Origin: Ostreococcus mediterraneus
Lineage: Eukaryota; Chlorophyta; Mamiellophyceae; Mamiellales; Bathycoccaceae
NCBI GenBank assembly: GCA_012295225.1
Contig: WMKK01000001.1
Location: forward strand, 994,628-1,058,627
Direction: 5' to 3'
DNA: 64,000 nt
In this document: positions 1 through 10,104 of the stretch, piece after piece
Layout of the letters: every line of letters begins with the position of its first letter
Numbering within the stretch: the stretch's first letter is position 1
Position numbers and translations under genes: made by a program
Notes under the pieces: generated by a model
The model's database searches: none
What the model was told of the DNA's origin: nothing
The model's input: the letters and a program-made list of their open reading frames with translations, nothing else

Positions 1-155
1 AGGAAGTCGATGAAGCGGTGCTGTATGGTGCGCGTGGTGTAGTGAAGAATGAGTCGGCGTCACACGTTGCCGACCGTAAACGTGGCAAAGAAGTGACCCA
101 CGGCTTGCACGACTCGACAAACTCGAAACGTTCGCGAACGTCCGAATCCCACTAG
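1..155 (+). CDS. C-terminal tail of an unidentified gene (partial)
   Basis: An open frame runs from base 3 to a TAG at 153-155 and is cut by the window edge, leaving 50 codons. The tail is hydrophilic and rich in Lys, Arg, Ser and His and ends KRSRTSESH, as disordered C-termini do. No domain is visible, so no function is offered. The next gene converges on it from the other strand, ending at 278, so about 120 bp would be shared 3' UTR. It could be a chance open frame. Confidence 0.4.
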   Translation, partial: EVDEAVLYGARGVVKNESASHVADRKRGKEVTHGLHDSTNSKRSRTSESH

Positions 156-277
156 ACCACCCTTTCTCGCGTGTACTACGATCACAACGACAGAAAACTT
201 AGACGTATAAATTTGTCAATATTACATGTAGAGAGTACAACCGTTCCGTGCGCACTATGAAGACAACGACGCTAACG

Positions 278-994
278 CTAAACCTTTGGTCCGTAAAGGT
301 GTATTTTCTGCTGCATCTCATCCTTTACCGATTGATACCCCAACGCCCGTCCCGTGCGCGCTAACCCAGTAAACGACTCGAGCAATATATCTTCTCTATC
401 TGAGTTGTACGCGACGTACACATCCGCGCCGCGCTGCTCGTCTGTTGCCGCTATCAAATCCACAGCCCGCTTCACCTCCGCCGGCGTCACGTTTGCAAAC
501 GGCGGGTCCACGAACACCACATCATACGCGAATCGCACCTGCACCGGCCGCCTCAAATCAAACGCCTTAAACCCACCCATAGATTTAAATCGCATATCGC
601 AATCGAGCAATACATACTCCGTGCCAACCTCTCGTTCCCACGCTCGAGCGAGACTAGGATTGCACATGAACACCGGCTTCGCGTACCCTTTCGCCACGCG
701 CAACAACCGCTTCGTCGTCTCGTCGTCATAAAAGAACTGCTCCATGGCGTGATTCTCCTCGATTCCCCCGAGCGAGGCGCGCTCGAGGTCCGTCGCCGCG
801 CCATCCGCGCGCGACGTCGACGGCGTGCGCTTTTTTCCACTGTCACTCGCCGGCGTCTTCCTCCTCGCCGCGCGCGTCGTCGTCGTCGTCGACGTCGCGC
901 GGCGCCGCGCGCAACGCGTGGACGACCCCGTCACCATCGTCCGGCGCGCGAGGCGCGAGGCGATGGACGCCGGCGACGACGTCGTCGTCGGCAT
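278..994 (-). CDS. EEF1A lysine methyltransferase 1-like (N6AMT2/EFM5 family)
   Basis: This is a class I SAM-dependent methyltransferase of the N6AMT2/EFM5 family, whose known members methylate a lysine of elongation factor 1A. The family signature is clear: IEENHAMEQFFYDDET near residues 78-93 matches the IEENWQLSQFWYS block of animal members, DCDMRF follows, and the catalytic D/N-PP-Y/F motif appears as VFVDPPF near residue 160. The conserved block begins before the ATG at 745, so the start must be upstream; in-frame ATGs lie at 994 and 937. The first 60 residues are Arg/Thr/Ser-rich and uncertain. The gene diverges from the phosphohexomutase starting at 1101. The family call is solid, the exact substrate is inferred. 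Confidence 0.8.
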   Translation of the reverse strand: MPTTTSSPASIASRLARRTMVTGSSTRCARRRATSTTTTTRAARRKTPASDSGKKRTPSTSRADGAATDLERASLGGIEENHAMEQFFYDDETTKRLLRVAKGYAKPVFMCNPSLARAWEREVGTEYVLLDCDMRFKSMGGFKAFDLRRPVQVRFAYDVVFVDPPFANVTPAEVKRAVDLIAATDEQRGADVYVAYNSDREDILLESFTGLARTGRALGYQSVKDEMQQKIHLYGPKV

Positions 995-1100
995 CGTCGT
1001 CGGCGCGGAGTGCGGTGCCCATCCGCGTCAGACAACGACGCGCATTCGCCCCGCACAGCCGTCGCACGAGGCGCGCGAGCGACGAAACGCGGCACGTGTA

Positions 1101-2825
1101 ATGCGCGCGAACGCGAGCGGCGTCGGTGCGGTCGACGCGCGCGCGTTGCGAGCGACGGCGACGGCGAAGGCGACGACGGCGGGGCGTCGGGTGTCGTCGG
1201 CATCGGGATCACGAATAACGGTATCTCGTCGACGGGTTCGCGCGATGGCGACCACGGCGGACGGCGAACGCGTGAAAAAGTTGCAGAATGGGAGCGATAT
1301 TCGCGGTGTGGCGCTGGAGGGCGTGGAAGGGGAGGGGATAACGTTAGATGCGACGACGGCGAGCGCCATCGGACGCGCGTTCGCGGATTGGTTAATGGTC
1401 AAGACGGGCGCGCGCGAGGTTACGATTGGCGTCGGGCGCGATCCGAGGTTGTCTGGGGAGATGTTGCGTGACGCGATGTTTGCTGGCATGGCGGCGAGTG
1501 GGGCGAAAGTGGTGGATATGGGACTCGCGACGACGCCGGCGTGTTTCATGGCTACGGTGACGCCCGGCGTCGAGTACGCTGGGAGCGTCATGCTCACCGC
1601 GTCGCACTTACCGTTCAACCGCAACGGCATGAAGTTCTTCACCTCTGCGGGTGGTTTGGACAAGCCAGATATCAAGGACATTTGTGCGCGAGCCGCGGCG
1701 TACGTCGAGGCGGGTGGCTTGTCCGTCGACGCGCCGAGCGGCGTCGTGCGCGCTCCATTCTTACCCACCTACGCCGCACAACTGTGCGATATCATTCGCA
1801 AAGGCGTGAATTCGCCGACAAACTACGACACGCCACTGTCTGGGATGAAAATCGTCGTGGACGCTGGTAACGGGAGCGGCGGATTTTTTGCAGATTTGGT
1901 TCTTGCGCCGCTCGGCGCGGATACGAACGGCTCGCAATTTCTCAATCCCGATGGGAGCTTCCCGAACCACAGCCCGAACCCAGAAGATAAAGAGGCGATG
2001 GAGGCTGGCGTGCGCGCAGTGCTCAGCGCCAAGGCTGATCTCGGCATAGTGTTTGACACTGACGTCGATCGAAGCGCGGTCATCGACGCGAGCGGGAAAG
2101 AAATCAATCGCAACAAACTCATCGCATTGCTTTCTGAAATTGTGCTCAAAGAATTCCCTGGAGCGACGATTGTCACCGACAGCGTCACATCGGATGGTTT
2201 GCACAAGTTTATCAAGGCGAACGGTGGTCACCATTTGCGTTTCATGCGCGGGTACAAAAACGTCATCAACAAAGGCAAAGAACTCAACGCGGCGGGCGTC
2301 GTCACGCCGCTCATGATTGAAACGAGCGGACACGGAGCGATGAGTGAAAACTATGACTTGGATGATGGCGCGTATCTCGCGGTGAAGATCATCATCGAGG
2401 CTGTGCGTCGTCGCATCGCAAACGAACCGTCGATTGGGCAAGTGCTCGAAACGCTCGAAGAACCGCTCGAAGAAGCCGAAGTTCGTTTTAAAATTGCCGA
2501 TCCGGATTTCAAGGCGTACGGTGGGAATGTCATTGAATCTCTTCTCGAAACCGTCAACGACACCGATCATCCGTTGTTTGGTAAATCCTCGCCCGCTGAG
2601 GACAACTATGAGGGCTTGCGCGTATGCGTCGATGAGGGCGACGGCAACAAGGGGTGGTTTTTACTTCGCTGCTCTCTTCATGATCCAGTCATGGTGCTTA
2701 ACTTCGAATCACAAGTCCCGGGTGGCGTCAAAATCATGGCTGAGGAAGTTGGCGCGTGGCTGATTGATCAAAACTTTTCAAAGCTCGACGCCTCGGCGGT
2801 GCACGCCCTGTACCGCGCGCCGTAA
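1101..2825 (+). CDS. Plastid-targeted phosphoglucomutase/phosphomannomutase-family enzyme
   Basis: An alpha-D-phosphohexomutase of 574 aa, which moves phosphate between C1 and C6 (or C1 and another position) of a hexose via a phosphoserine. The active-site serine loop is TASHLP, the Mg-binding loop is DTDVDRSAV and the sugar-specificity loop is ETSGHGAM. The open frame extends upstream, but the ATG at 1101 gives an N-terminus rich in Arg, Ala, Ser and Thr with few acidic residues, typical of a chloroplast transit peptide, ahead of the conserved NGSDIRG block. It resembles the plant proteins loosely called phosphoglucosamine mutase family. Substrate (glucose, mannose or glucosamine phosphate) cannot be read from the sequence. 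Confidence 0.85.
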   Translation: MRANASGVGAVDARALRATATAKATTAGRRVSSASGSRITVSRRRVRAMATTADGERVKKLQNGSDIRGVALEGVEGEGITLDATTASAIGRAFADWLMVKTGAREVTIGVGRDPRLSGEMLRDAMFAGMAASGAKVVDMGLATTPACFMATVTPGVEYAGSVMLTASHLPFNRNGMKFFTSAGGLDKPDIKDICARAAAYVEAGGLSVDAPSGVVRAPFLPTYAAQLCDIIRKGVNSPTNYDTPLSGMKIVVDAGNGSGGFFADLVLAPLGADTNGSQFLNPDGSFPNHSPNPEDKEAMEAGVRAVLSAKADLGIVFDTDVDRSAVIDASGKEINRNKLIALLSEIVLKEFPGATIVTDSVTSDGLHKFIKANGGHHLRFMRGYKNVINKGKELNAAGVVTPLMIETSGHGAMSENYDLDDGAYLAVKIIIEAVRRRIANEPSIGQVLETLEEPLEEAEVRFKIADPDFKAYGGNVIESLLETVNDTDHPLFGKSSPAEDNYEGLRVCVDEGDGNKGWFLLRCSLHDPVMVLNFESQVPGGVKIMAEEVGAWLIDQNFSKLDASAVHALYRAP

Positions 2826-3018
2826 ATTTTTGTAACACCACCGCAGGCTCACGCGCGCGCGCTCAATATTTTAACGATAAAATTCGTACCAATGAATTCA
2901 CAAAATACTAAAATTCTATCTCTTTCGTAATTGTCGTCACGCGAAACGCACGATTTTTGTTCTTGTCGAAGCGTACGGCGACGTTCGAAGTCTCGAGCCG
3001 TCGCGCCTACGCATTCAT

Positions 3019-3471
3019 TTATTGGCCACCACGACCACCGAAACCCGGACGCTCGGAGCGGTAACCAGCACGGTCACCACCGAAGCCACCGCGACCACCG
3101 CGGCCACCGCGATCACCGCGATCACCGCCCGGGCGTTCACCCTCGACGCGCGTCGGCGCGCGAGCGCTCTTCTTGAGCGTGTTCGGCACCACATCCGCGG
3201 ACAAGTTCAAGTACTCTCGCAAGTACTCAATACCCTCATCCGTCAAGTACCAGTAGTAGTGTCTCCAGGAGTAAATCTCCTTGACAAAACCCTTCGACCT
3301 GAACGACTGCATGAGCTTGATCACGTGCAAGTTCGGCACGTCGATCGGCGCCTCGCCGCCCTGACCCACTTCGGGGTGCTTGGGCAAGTTGTAATCCTTC
3401 TTGGCCCAAATCACACCCTCGGAGAAGAGCGCCTTGTACGTTTCATTACGGTTCACTTTCGGAATAAGCAT
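3019..3471 (-). CDS. RPS10: 40S ribosomal protein eS10
   Basis: A complete 150-residue eS10, a component of the small-subunit beak. The family core is unmistakable: [20 protein letters not shown] at the N-terminus, [19 protein letters not shown], then [19 protein letters not shown] in the winged-helix core. The C-terminus (about residues 110-150) is a Gly/Arg/Asp-rich tail with RGG repeats, as in other eukaryotes. No intron is needed to give full length. It converges with the phosphohexomutase gene and diverges from CDC16 across 378 bp that must hold both promoters. Confidence 0.97.
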   Translation of the reverse strand: MLIPKVNRNETYKALFSEGVIWAKKDYNLPKHPEVGQGGEAPIDVPNLHVIKLMQSFRSKGFVKEIYSWRHYYWYLTDEGIEYLREYLNLSADVVPNTLKKSARAPTRVEGERPGGDRGDRGGRGGRGGFGGDRAGYRSERPGFGGRGGQ

Positions 3472-3849
3472 GATGTTTTGTTTATCAACGTCGGGAAATC
3501 GTTATATCGTCTCGACTAGAGGGTATGAGCGTCGACCCTGTGTGCGTTCGCGAAACCGCGATGCGCCGGCGAGTCAGTCTGTGCATTCATCGTCACATCA
3601 CGCGCCTACGTACACCCCGCGAACCACCGGCGCGTGGCACCGCGACGCGATCGAATCACGCGTTAACTCCCTCGCACGCCTCGCGCGCGCCGCGATCGAT
3701 CTCTTCACGTACCTTGGCGACCGTGCGTGCGATAGAGGCGGACGATGCGACCGGCGCTAGGGCTTTTGGGTGCAGCCGTGAACTAGTGTAAAACGGACCG
3801 CGGTTGGATTTGAACGCGCGCGACAGCTGCGCGGCATTCGCCGACGACG
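3472..3849. promoter_or_regulatory. Divergent intergenic region RPS10 / CDC16
   Basis: 378 bp lie between the ATGs of RPS10 (minus) and CDC16 (plus). The half near CDC16 is GC-rich. No TATA box, repeat or small gene could be recognised, and short frames here lack homology. It is taken as a bidirectional promoter by position only. Confidence 0.5.
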
Positions 3850-5730
3850 ATGGACGCCGCGACGCGCGCGCTGCGCGCCCGAGCGCGCGAGTACGCGTCG
3901 CTGACGATGTCCGACGCGACGACGGGGATATTTCTCGCCGATACGCTGTGCGCGCTGTCGGGCCACGCGAGAGAGGATTGCGAGCTGTTGGCACAGGTGC
4001 TGGCGCGCGATGGGCAGCACCGGCGCGCGTTGACGGCGCTGAGGCGCGTGAGGGATGGGGAGATGACGACAGCGATGCGTGCGTTGGCTGGGGAGTGTTT
4101 GTTCGCGATGAGGGATTACGAGGGGTGTTTGGAGGCGTTGGGTGGGGGGGAGACGCCGCCCGAGCGCGGAGCGCGAGGCGCGGAGGAGGCGGCGTTGAGT
4201 TTGCTTCGCGGTCGCGCGTACGAGGCGATGGAGAGTCGAACGCGAGCGGTGCGATGGTATAAACATGCGTTGACGTGCGATGCGATGTGTTTTGGTGCGT
4301 ATGAGGCGATGTTGGCGACGCATATGTTGACCGAAGCCGAGGAGCGCGAGTTGGTTGAGTCTTTAGAGCTGGACGACTCCAACGCGTGGGTGCGCGAGAT
4401 GTACGCCGTCATGGGGAATTCGCGACAAGTGACGTCGGAACTCGCGACGGTGGTGCGCGTCGGGGTGAATGATGATGAGTTTGAAGCGGGCACGCCGCCG
4501 CGCGGCGGCGCCGCGGACGCGTCGGCGTCATCGGCGTCGAGCGTCATTGAAGCTTTACGGTCGAGCGGCGACGTCCGCATCGCGTGCGCGCGACGAATGT
4601 ATCAACATGGTGAGTTCGCCGCGTGCTATGTCGAGCTGCGGCGACAGTTTGAGCTCGAGCCTGCGAGATTGACGGGATTTCCATTGTACCTCTCGACGCT
4701 CGTCGAGCTCGGCAAGAAGAATGATTTATATCTATTAGCGCACTCTCTCGTGGCAGAATACCCCGACAAGGCGGTGACGTGGTTTGCGATTGGATGTTAT
4801 TACATGACCACGCGTCAATACGACTCGGCACGCAAATACTTTAGTAAGGCGACGAGTATCGACGCGTCATTTGTACAAGCGTGGATTGGTTTCGGCCACG
4901 CCTTTGCCGCGCAGGATGAAAGCGATCAAGCCATGGCGGCGTACAGAACAGCCACTCGATTGTTCACAGGCTCGCACGTACCCGTGATGTCGATCGGAAT
5001 GGAATACCAGCGCACGAACAATTCGAGCTTAGCGTTTCAATTCTTCCTCAAAGCGTTTGAGATTTGCGACACCGACCCGTTGTTGCACAACGAGTACGGA
5101 GTCTTGCTGTACCGTCAAGGCGATTACGAGAACGCGGTGCTGAGTTTCCAACAAGCACTCGATCTCGCTCCTAGACCGATGTCAAGTCGATGGGAATCGC
5201 TCATAGTGAATATGGCGCAAGCACTTCGCAAGCTCGGTCGATACGACGAAGCCATCGCGACATTTGAGGAAGCGCTTTCTGTCGCTCCGAAAGTCGCATC
5301 CACGTACGCATCGCTTGCGTTTACGTACCACATTAAGAGTCGATGTACTGAACCAGTGGCTCTCGGATTGGCGATTGAATACTACCATAAGGCGCTCGCT
5401 TTGCGTTCGAGCGATACGTTTTCGCAAACGCACCTCGAATTGGCGTTGATAGACCAAAGCGCGATTAGCATTCCCAAGCACAACGCCGTGGAATGGAACA
5501 CCACGTTTGATGCGTTTGGCGGTGGGAACACCACGCTTGATGCGTTTGGCGGTGGGGTTGCTCAACCTGAGTCTCCCGAAACTGGTGGTTTATTCCCGTC
5601 TCTGTCGCCAAGAAGTTTCCAAAGCACGCCGACGTTTGGTCAAACGCCGTTTTCGGCGGCGCGCGGCGGTTTTGACACGAATGAGTCTGTCGACATGGAC
5701 GAATCAGTGGACATGGAGCAGACACCATGA
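3850..5730 (+). CDS. CDC16: Anaphase-promoting complex subunit 6 (CDC16), TPR protein
   Basis: A 626-residue tetratricopeptide protein matching APC6/CDC16, a scaffold of the APC/C ubiquitin ligase that drives mitotic exit. The N-terminal third carries irregular helical repeats (FLADTLCALSGH, ALAGECLFAM). From about residue 290 there are consecutive classical TPRs, with FAIGCYYMTTRQYDSARKYF, AWIGFGHAFAAQ, LLHNEYGVLLYRQGDYENAV and ALRKLGRYDEAIATFEEAL, the order expected in CDC16. The last 80 residues are a Gly/Ser/Pro-rich tail containing a duplicated 10-residue unit. Length is normal for the family. Other APC/C TPR subunits (CDC27, APC8) are the main alternative, but the N-terminus fits CDC16 best. 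Confidence 0.88.
   Translation: MDAATRALRARAREYASLTMSDATTGIFLADTLCALSGHAREDCELLAQVLARDGQHRRALTALRRVRDGEMTTAMRALAGECLFAMRDYEGCLEALGGGETPPERGARGAEEAALSLLRGRAYEAMESRTRAVRWYKHALTCDAMCFGAYEAMLATHMLTEAEERELVESLELDDSNAWVREMYAVMGNSRQVTSELATVVRVGVNDDEFEAGTPPRGGAADASASSASSVIEALRSSGDVRIACARRMYQHGEFAACYVELRRQFELEPARLTGFPLYLSTLVELGKKNDLYLLAHSLVAEYPDKAVTWFAIGCYYMTTRQYDSARKYFSKATSIDASFVQAWIGFGHAFAAQDESDQAMAAYRTATRLFTGSHVPVMSIGMEYQRTNNSSLAFQFFLKAFEICDTDPLLHNEYGVLLYRQGDYENAVLSFQQALDLAPRPMSSRWESLIVNMAQALRKLGRYDEAIATFEEALSVAPKVASTYASLAFTYHIKSRCTEPVALGLAIEYYHKALALRSSDTFSQTHLELALIDQSAISIPKHNAVEWNTTFDAFGGGNTTLDAFGGGVAQPESPETGGLFPSLSPRSFQSTPTFGQTPFSAARGGFDTNESVDMDESVDMEQTP
5497..5556 (+). repeat. Two-copy 30-bp tandem repeat in CDC16
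   Basis: Two adjacent 30-bp copies (5497-5526 and 5527-5556) differ at one base and encode NTTFDAFGGG and NTTLDAFGGG. They sit in the non-conserved C-terminal tail and look like a recent in-frame duplication. Confidence 0.9.
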
Positions 5731-5961
5731 TTAAAAGTAAATCAATTAGATTAGACACGAGTACTTCACCATCATACCGCATATGTAGCACTTGCACTGG
5801 TAGCGCGCTTTGATACCACTTACTTGTTTTAGCCTCGCCAGTCAACAGTTTCCTCACTTCGCACCTCGGGTGAAGGCGCAACCGAACTCGTCGCCGACGT
5901 AGCGCGCACTTAAACATATCGCTCAGCGTAGCTTCAAACGCATTTTACGCGTCCAGGCACC

Positions 5962-6555
5962 ATGGCGACAGCGCAAGCCGCGAACGCGCCGCTCGTCATC
6001 ACGCCAGAAGAAGAAGAAGCTATTCGTAAACGCTTGATTACGCAGACCGCGCAGACGAAGAAAGGCGTGGACTACCCCATCCGTCGGTTGGTGAAGTCAT
6101 TTTTCGTACTCAAAGCGGCTGTCGATGGCGAAGATGAAGGCGAAATCGCGGAGGCGAGAGAGAAATTCCTCATCGAGCTCGACACGTACGAATTCAACAT
6201 GGGTCGCTACTCCACCGTCGTCGCCGCCAACCGCGAGCAGCAAGATACGTACGACGAAGAAGATGACAAAAGCCAAGTCGAATGCGCCGACCTGAAGGCG
6301 CAAGTCGCAGAGTTGAAGATTAAACTTGGAGACAGCGTGTTGGAACGTCAATTTCGCCAGCGACGCGAAACGGTGGCCCGCACGTGCGCGGAATACCCCT
6401 CTCGCGCCACCATCGACCTTGAGACCGAACAACTGCGCCAAGAAATCGAGCGCGCTTCGTCCAAGCGCGATGACTTGGCCAACAAGGTTGATTTCGCGAA
6501 GAAACAGTTCGCGCTGCTGCTCCGCGTTGCCGACGGCTTGAAAGCGGACGCTTAA
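5962..6555 (+). CDS. THOC7: THO complex subunit 7
   Basis: A 197-residue, largely alpha-helical protein of the THOC7/Mft1 family, part of the THO/TREX complex that packages nascent mRNA for export. The family-typical start (EEEEAIRKRLITQT), the LVKSFF segment and a coiled coil from about residue 90 onward ending KKQFALLLRVADGLK match plant THO7. The ATG at 5962 gives full family length with no intron. The gene reads in the same direction as the upstream CDC16 with a 231-bp gap; that gap shows only short frames and is presumed 3' UTR plus promoter. Confidence 0.85.
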   Translation: MATAQAANAPLVITPEEEEAIRKRLITQTAQTKKGVDYPIRRLVKSFFVLKAAVDGEDEGEIAEAREKFLIELDTYEFNMGRYSTVVAANREQQDTYDEEDDKSQVECADLKAQVAELKIKLGDSVLERQFRQRRETVARTCAEYPSRATIDLETEQLRQEIERASSKRDDLANKVDFAKKQFALLLRVADGLKADA

Positions 6556-6824
6556 TACGAACTCCGTCGACGCGCCGGTCGTTCTAGTCATAGCCCTAGC
6601 TCGCGTCTCCGCATGTATTATTATGTTTAGTTGCTTCGGATCTCGTCACGCGCGTGAGCGCGACCATGACCGCGAATGTAAACCACATGTCGCCTCGAGC
6701 GACGCGACGGCTCGTTTCAGCGTGTCGACGTTCCGACGGCGGCAGATTAATCAGGCTTATCTTCACTTTACGACGCCGCGAGCGACGTCACGCGAGTCAA
6801 ACCTGCACCAAACGCATAGAAATC

Positions 6825-9248
6825 ATGGCGAGTGGTTCGTTCGTGGTGCTATTGCCTGCGCTCGCCGCGCTCGCGTTCGCGTTTTGGCTGTTTACCAAGA
6901 AGCTTTCCAAGATTTCGCTTCACCAGCGTCCGATTCGCGTCTCCGCCACGCACGATTCGCGCAGTGCGAGCGACAGTGATTACGATGAGGCGCTGTTGAG
7001 ACGCATGGAGACGGGCGAAGGCGTCCCTAGCGATGCGTATGCAAAAGTTCGAGTGATTTACCGGGACATTCAGTCGGGTGCCAAGGCGTTTCTCGCCGCG
7101 GAGTACCGCATGTGCGTGATGTTCCTGGCTGGATTTGGCGTCGTCGTCGCGATGTTAGTGGCGAACGGGGCGCATGGATTCAATGGTAAAGTCGGTTTTA
7201 TGACGGCGTTTGCGTTCCTGACGGGCGGGGTAACGAGCATGGTGGCGGGCTACGTCGGGATGATGATCGCGGTGTACACGAACGCGCGGTGCACGGTGAG
7301 CGCGGCGCAAGGTCCAGATGCGATAGCGTGGCGAGAAAGCTTCAACGCGGCGTTTAGAGGTGGCAGCGTCATGGGTTTCGCCCTCAGCGGCCTTGGTTTA
7401 CTCGTGATGTATGTGTTGATGGTGATTTACAGCTGGATGTACGCGTTTGAAACGGAAGCGGTGGAATTGTTTGAGTGCATCGCTGGCTTTGGGTTGGGTG
7501 GTTCAGCGATTGCGCTCTTCGGGCGCGTCGGTGGAGGCATTTACACCAAAGCGGCCGACGTCGGCGCTGACTTGGCGGGTAAGGTTGTCGCAGGTATCCC
7601 CGAGGATGATCCGCGAAACCCGGCGACCATCGCGGACAATGTTGGCGACAACGTCGGCGACGTCGCCGGTATGGGATCTGACTTGTTTGGCTCGTTCGCC
7701 GAAGCCACATGCGCGGCGCTCGTGATTGCCGCACAGTCTGTCGACTTAGTTTCCGCGGGTTGGGACACCGTCATCTTCCCTTTGTACATCTCTGCCGTGG
7801 GCATCTTGGTGTGCATGGCTGTGTCGTTTGTCGCGACTGATTTCCAACCGGTGCGCAACGAGGCGAGTATCGAGCGCGTATTGAAGACGCAGCTCACGTT
7901 GAGTACGCTCGGTATGACGTTGGCCATGTACCCGGTGTGCATGATGTACATGCCGGATCAATTCTACTTGGGTAGCAAAACGTACGCCACCGCGTGCATT
8001 GGCATGTCGTCGAGCAAATGTGTCTCGGGTGGTGCCCACGCCGCGTTCGCGTGTATCGCCGCTGGCTTATGGGGTGGTTTGCTCATCGGTTTCGTTACGG
8101 AGTACTACACATCTCATTCGTATTATCCTGTGCGCGAGCTGGCGCGCTCGACGGAAACTGGTGCGGCAACGAACATCATTTACGGTTTAGCGCTAGGCTA
8201 CAAATCAACGATTGTCCCCGTCGGCGTGCTTGCCTTTTGCGTTTGGATCTCATTCAGCATGATGGACATGTACGGCGTCGCGATGTGTGCTCTTGGTATG
8301 CTCGGTACGTTAGCCACGTGCCTTGCCATCGATGTCTATGGGCCCATTTGCGACAACGCCGGTGGCATCGCCGAAATGGCTGGCTTGCCAGACGAAGTGC
8401 GCGAAAAGACGGATGCGCTTGACGCCGCGGGCAACACCACAGCGGCCATCGGCAAGGGTTTCGCCATCGGCTCTGCCGCGTTAGTTGCGCTTGCACTCAT
8501 CGCCGCCTTCGTCACGCGTTGCAACGTTCTCGACGGTGGTGTAAACTTGTTAAACCCGGCGGTGTTCGCCTTTTTGCTCATCGGCTCCATGCTCCCGTAC
8601 TGGTTTAGCGCAATGACGATGAAATCCGTCGGCATCGCCGCGATGGAAATGGTCAAGGAAGTCAAGCGACAATTCGATACCATTCCTGGTTTGCTCGAAG
8701 GTACGCCTGGACACGCTCCGCCAGATCACGCGCGATGCATTAAAATCAGCACCGACGCGAGTCTACGTGAAATGGTGCCGCCAGCGATGCTCGTCATTTC
8801 CGCGCCCATCATCACGGGCACACTGTTTGGCGTCGAAGCCGTCACCGGCCTCCTCGCCGGTGGATTAGTCTCTGGCGTCCAGCTCGCGATTTCCGCGTCC
8901 AACACGGGCGGTGCGTGGGACAACGCAAAGAAATATATCGAAAAGGGTGGATTGTACATTGACGTGCCCAAGCGCGAGCGCTCGCACGCCGATCCGCCAG
9001 AAGGCCCATTCACTGGCGCCATTGTGCGCAACGTCGACGGGTCTCCGCAAATGATTAGTGTGCGTCAACGCAAGGGTAGCGAGTGTCACAAGGCGGCGGT
9101 CGTTGGTGACACCGTGGGTGATCCGCTCAAGGATACCAGCGGCCCCGCGGTGAACATTCTCATGAAGCTCTCCGCCATCATCTCGCTCGTGTTCTGCGAC
9201 TTTTTCATGTCCATCAACCAAGGTCACGGGTTGTTCAATCTCCAATAA
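6825..9248 (+). CDS. Vacuolar-type H+-translocating pyrophosphatase, K+-dependent type
   Basis: An 807-residue membrane pyrophosphatase that couples PPi hydrolysis to proton pumping into an acidic compartment. The open frame extends further upstream, but the ATG at 6825 gives the expected start, a first membrane helix right after MASGSF. The PPi-binding region reads DVGADLAGKV, then EDDPRNPATIADNVGDNVGD and VAGMGSDLFGS; the second Asp cluster is DVYGPICDNAGGIAEMAGL. The alanine in GNTTAAIGKGFAIGSAA is the hallmark of K+-dependent (type I) enzymes; K+-independent ones have Lys there. About 15-16 membrane helices are apparent. The C-terminus carries SGPAVNILMKL as in plant AVP1. Confidence 0.95.
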   Translation: MASGSFVVLLPALAALAFAFWLFTKKLSKISLHQRPIRVSATHDSRSASDSDYDEALLRRMETGEGVPSDAYAKVRVIYRDIQSGAKAFLAAEYRMCVMFLAGFGVVVAMLVANGAHGFNGKVGFMTAFAFLTGGVTSMVAGYVGMMIAVYTNARCTVSAAQGPDAIAWRESFNAAFRGGSVMGFALSGLGLLVMYVLMVIYSWMYAFETEAVELFECIAGFGLGGSAIALFGRVGGGIYTKAADVGADLAGKVVAGIPEDDPRNPATIADNVGDNVGDVAGMGSDLFGSFAEATCAALVIAAQSVDLVSAGWDTVIFPLYISAVGILVCMAVSFVATDFQPVRNEASIERVLKTQLTLSTLGMTLAMYPVCMMYMPDQFYLGSKTYATACIGMSSSKCVSGGAHAAFACIAAGLWGGLLIGFVTEYYTSHSYYPVRELARSTETGAATNIIYGLALGYKSTIVPVGVLAFCVWISFSMMDMYGVAMCALGMLGTLATCLAIDVYGPICDNAGGIAEMAGLPDEVREKTDALDAAGNTTAAIGKGFAIGSAALVALALIAAFVTRCNVLDGGVNLLNPAVFAFLLIGSMLPYWFSAMTMKSVGIAAMEMVKEVKRQFDTIPGLLEGTPGHAPPDHARCIKISTDASLREMVPPAMLVISAPIITGTLFGVEAVTGLLAGGLVSGVQLAISASNTGGAWDNAKKYIEKGGLYIDVPKRERSHADPPEGPFTGAIVRNVDGSPQMISVRQRKGSECHKAAVVGDTVGDPLKDTSGPAVNILMKLSAIISLVFCDFFMSINQGHGLFNLQ

Positions 9249-9528
9249 AAGAATGACCACATGACACAGAACGCGCACATATTCTTTCTTACACTCATTC
9301 ATGCAATAAACAAGACACGATACATTTTGAAGCATTCGCGAGCGAGCGTCATTTGGCTCAACCGACGCCGCGCGACGCGGCGCCACATCGCGACGCACCG
9401 CTCGAGGCGGTCCATCGCCACGACGCATCAACGCCTCGAGCGCACATACCTCACGCACGCACGCCCCGAACGCGGGCGCATTACGGCCCGAATCGACGTC
9501 GAATCGTCACAAGTCTGAAGTCTGAACC

Positions 9529-10104
9529 ATGTCCATGTCTCGAAATTTGCGAGCACGACGCGAGCGAGCTGCCAAGAACGGTACCTCTCCGCGCCTGCCC
9601 ACGCGCACGCGCGATGTGGGCACAGTTCCGTTGATGTTACGTCGACTCGCGCCGATAGTTCGGTTCGGATATCCGATTGGTATTACCGTCGGCCCAGCGC
9701 GCGTGCGCGTCGTCGCCAATGTCGACTGCTTTCAAATGCTCAAATTCACCGCCAGGGTGGTGTTGGCGTTGGCTCGCTCACCCTTTGCGTGTGTCGGTTT
9801 CGTGTACGGTGTGCAGCATATTCACGGTATGGTGATTCGCGCGCGCGAGCGCGTGGCGCGAGAAGAGCAGGAGAAACGTCGACTTGAAGGGGTCGTCGAG
9901 CACGCGGCGCCTGAATTTGAGCCGATGGATGCGTTGCCGACGAATGTTCCTATTGGCGGCGATAATGCACACGACGACGAAGAGACGGTGGAAGATGATG
10001 AAGATGTCGCTGACGACGAATGCGCGAGCGAGTGCTCGGAATGGAGCGTGATTAGCGAAGTCACAACCGCCACCGTGGTGATTTCCGCGACGCAACAAGA
10101 TTAG
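9529..10104 (+). CDS. Hypothetical acidic-tailed protein with possible membrane segment
   Basis: A 191-residue protein I do not recognise. Residues 1-45 are basic and Arg-rich. Residues about 73-97 form a moderately hydrophobic stretch (VVLALARSPFACVGFVYGV) that could be one membrane or amphipathic helix. An Arg/Glu helix follows, then a strongly acidic linker (about 140-165), then SECSEWSVISE near 169. An aromatic-x-x-aliphatic core (WSVI) preceded by acidic residues has the form of an Atg8-interacting motif; this is inference. The frame on the other strand across 9778-10167 is also open but less protein-like. It converges with the nucleoplasmin-like gene. Confidence 0.6.
   Translation: MSMSRNLRARRERAAKNGTSPRLPTRTRDVGTVPLMLRRLAPIVRFGYPIGITVGPARVRVVANVDCFQMLKFTARVVLALARSPFACVGFVYGVQHIHGMVIRARERVAREEQEKRRLEGVVEHAAPEFEPMDALPTNVPIGGDNAHDDEETVEDDEDVADDECASECSEWSVISEVTTATVVISATQQD

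Noticed and set aside
5731-5917. Cys-containing minus-strand stretch (QCKCYICG) downstream of CDC16
   Set aside because: Only about 25 codons are open in that frame, no start or splice context supports it, and it is likely 3' UTR of CDC16 and promoter of THOC7.
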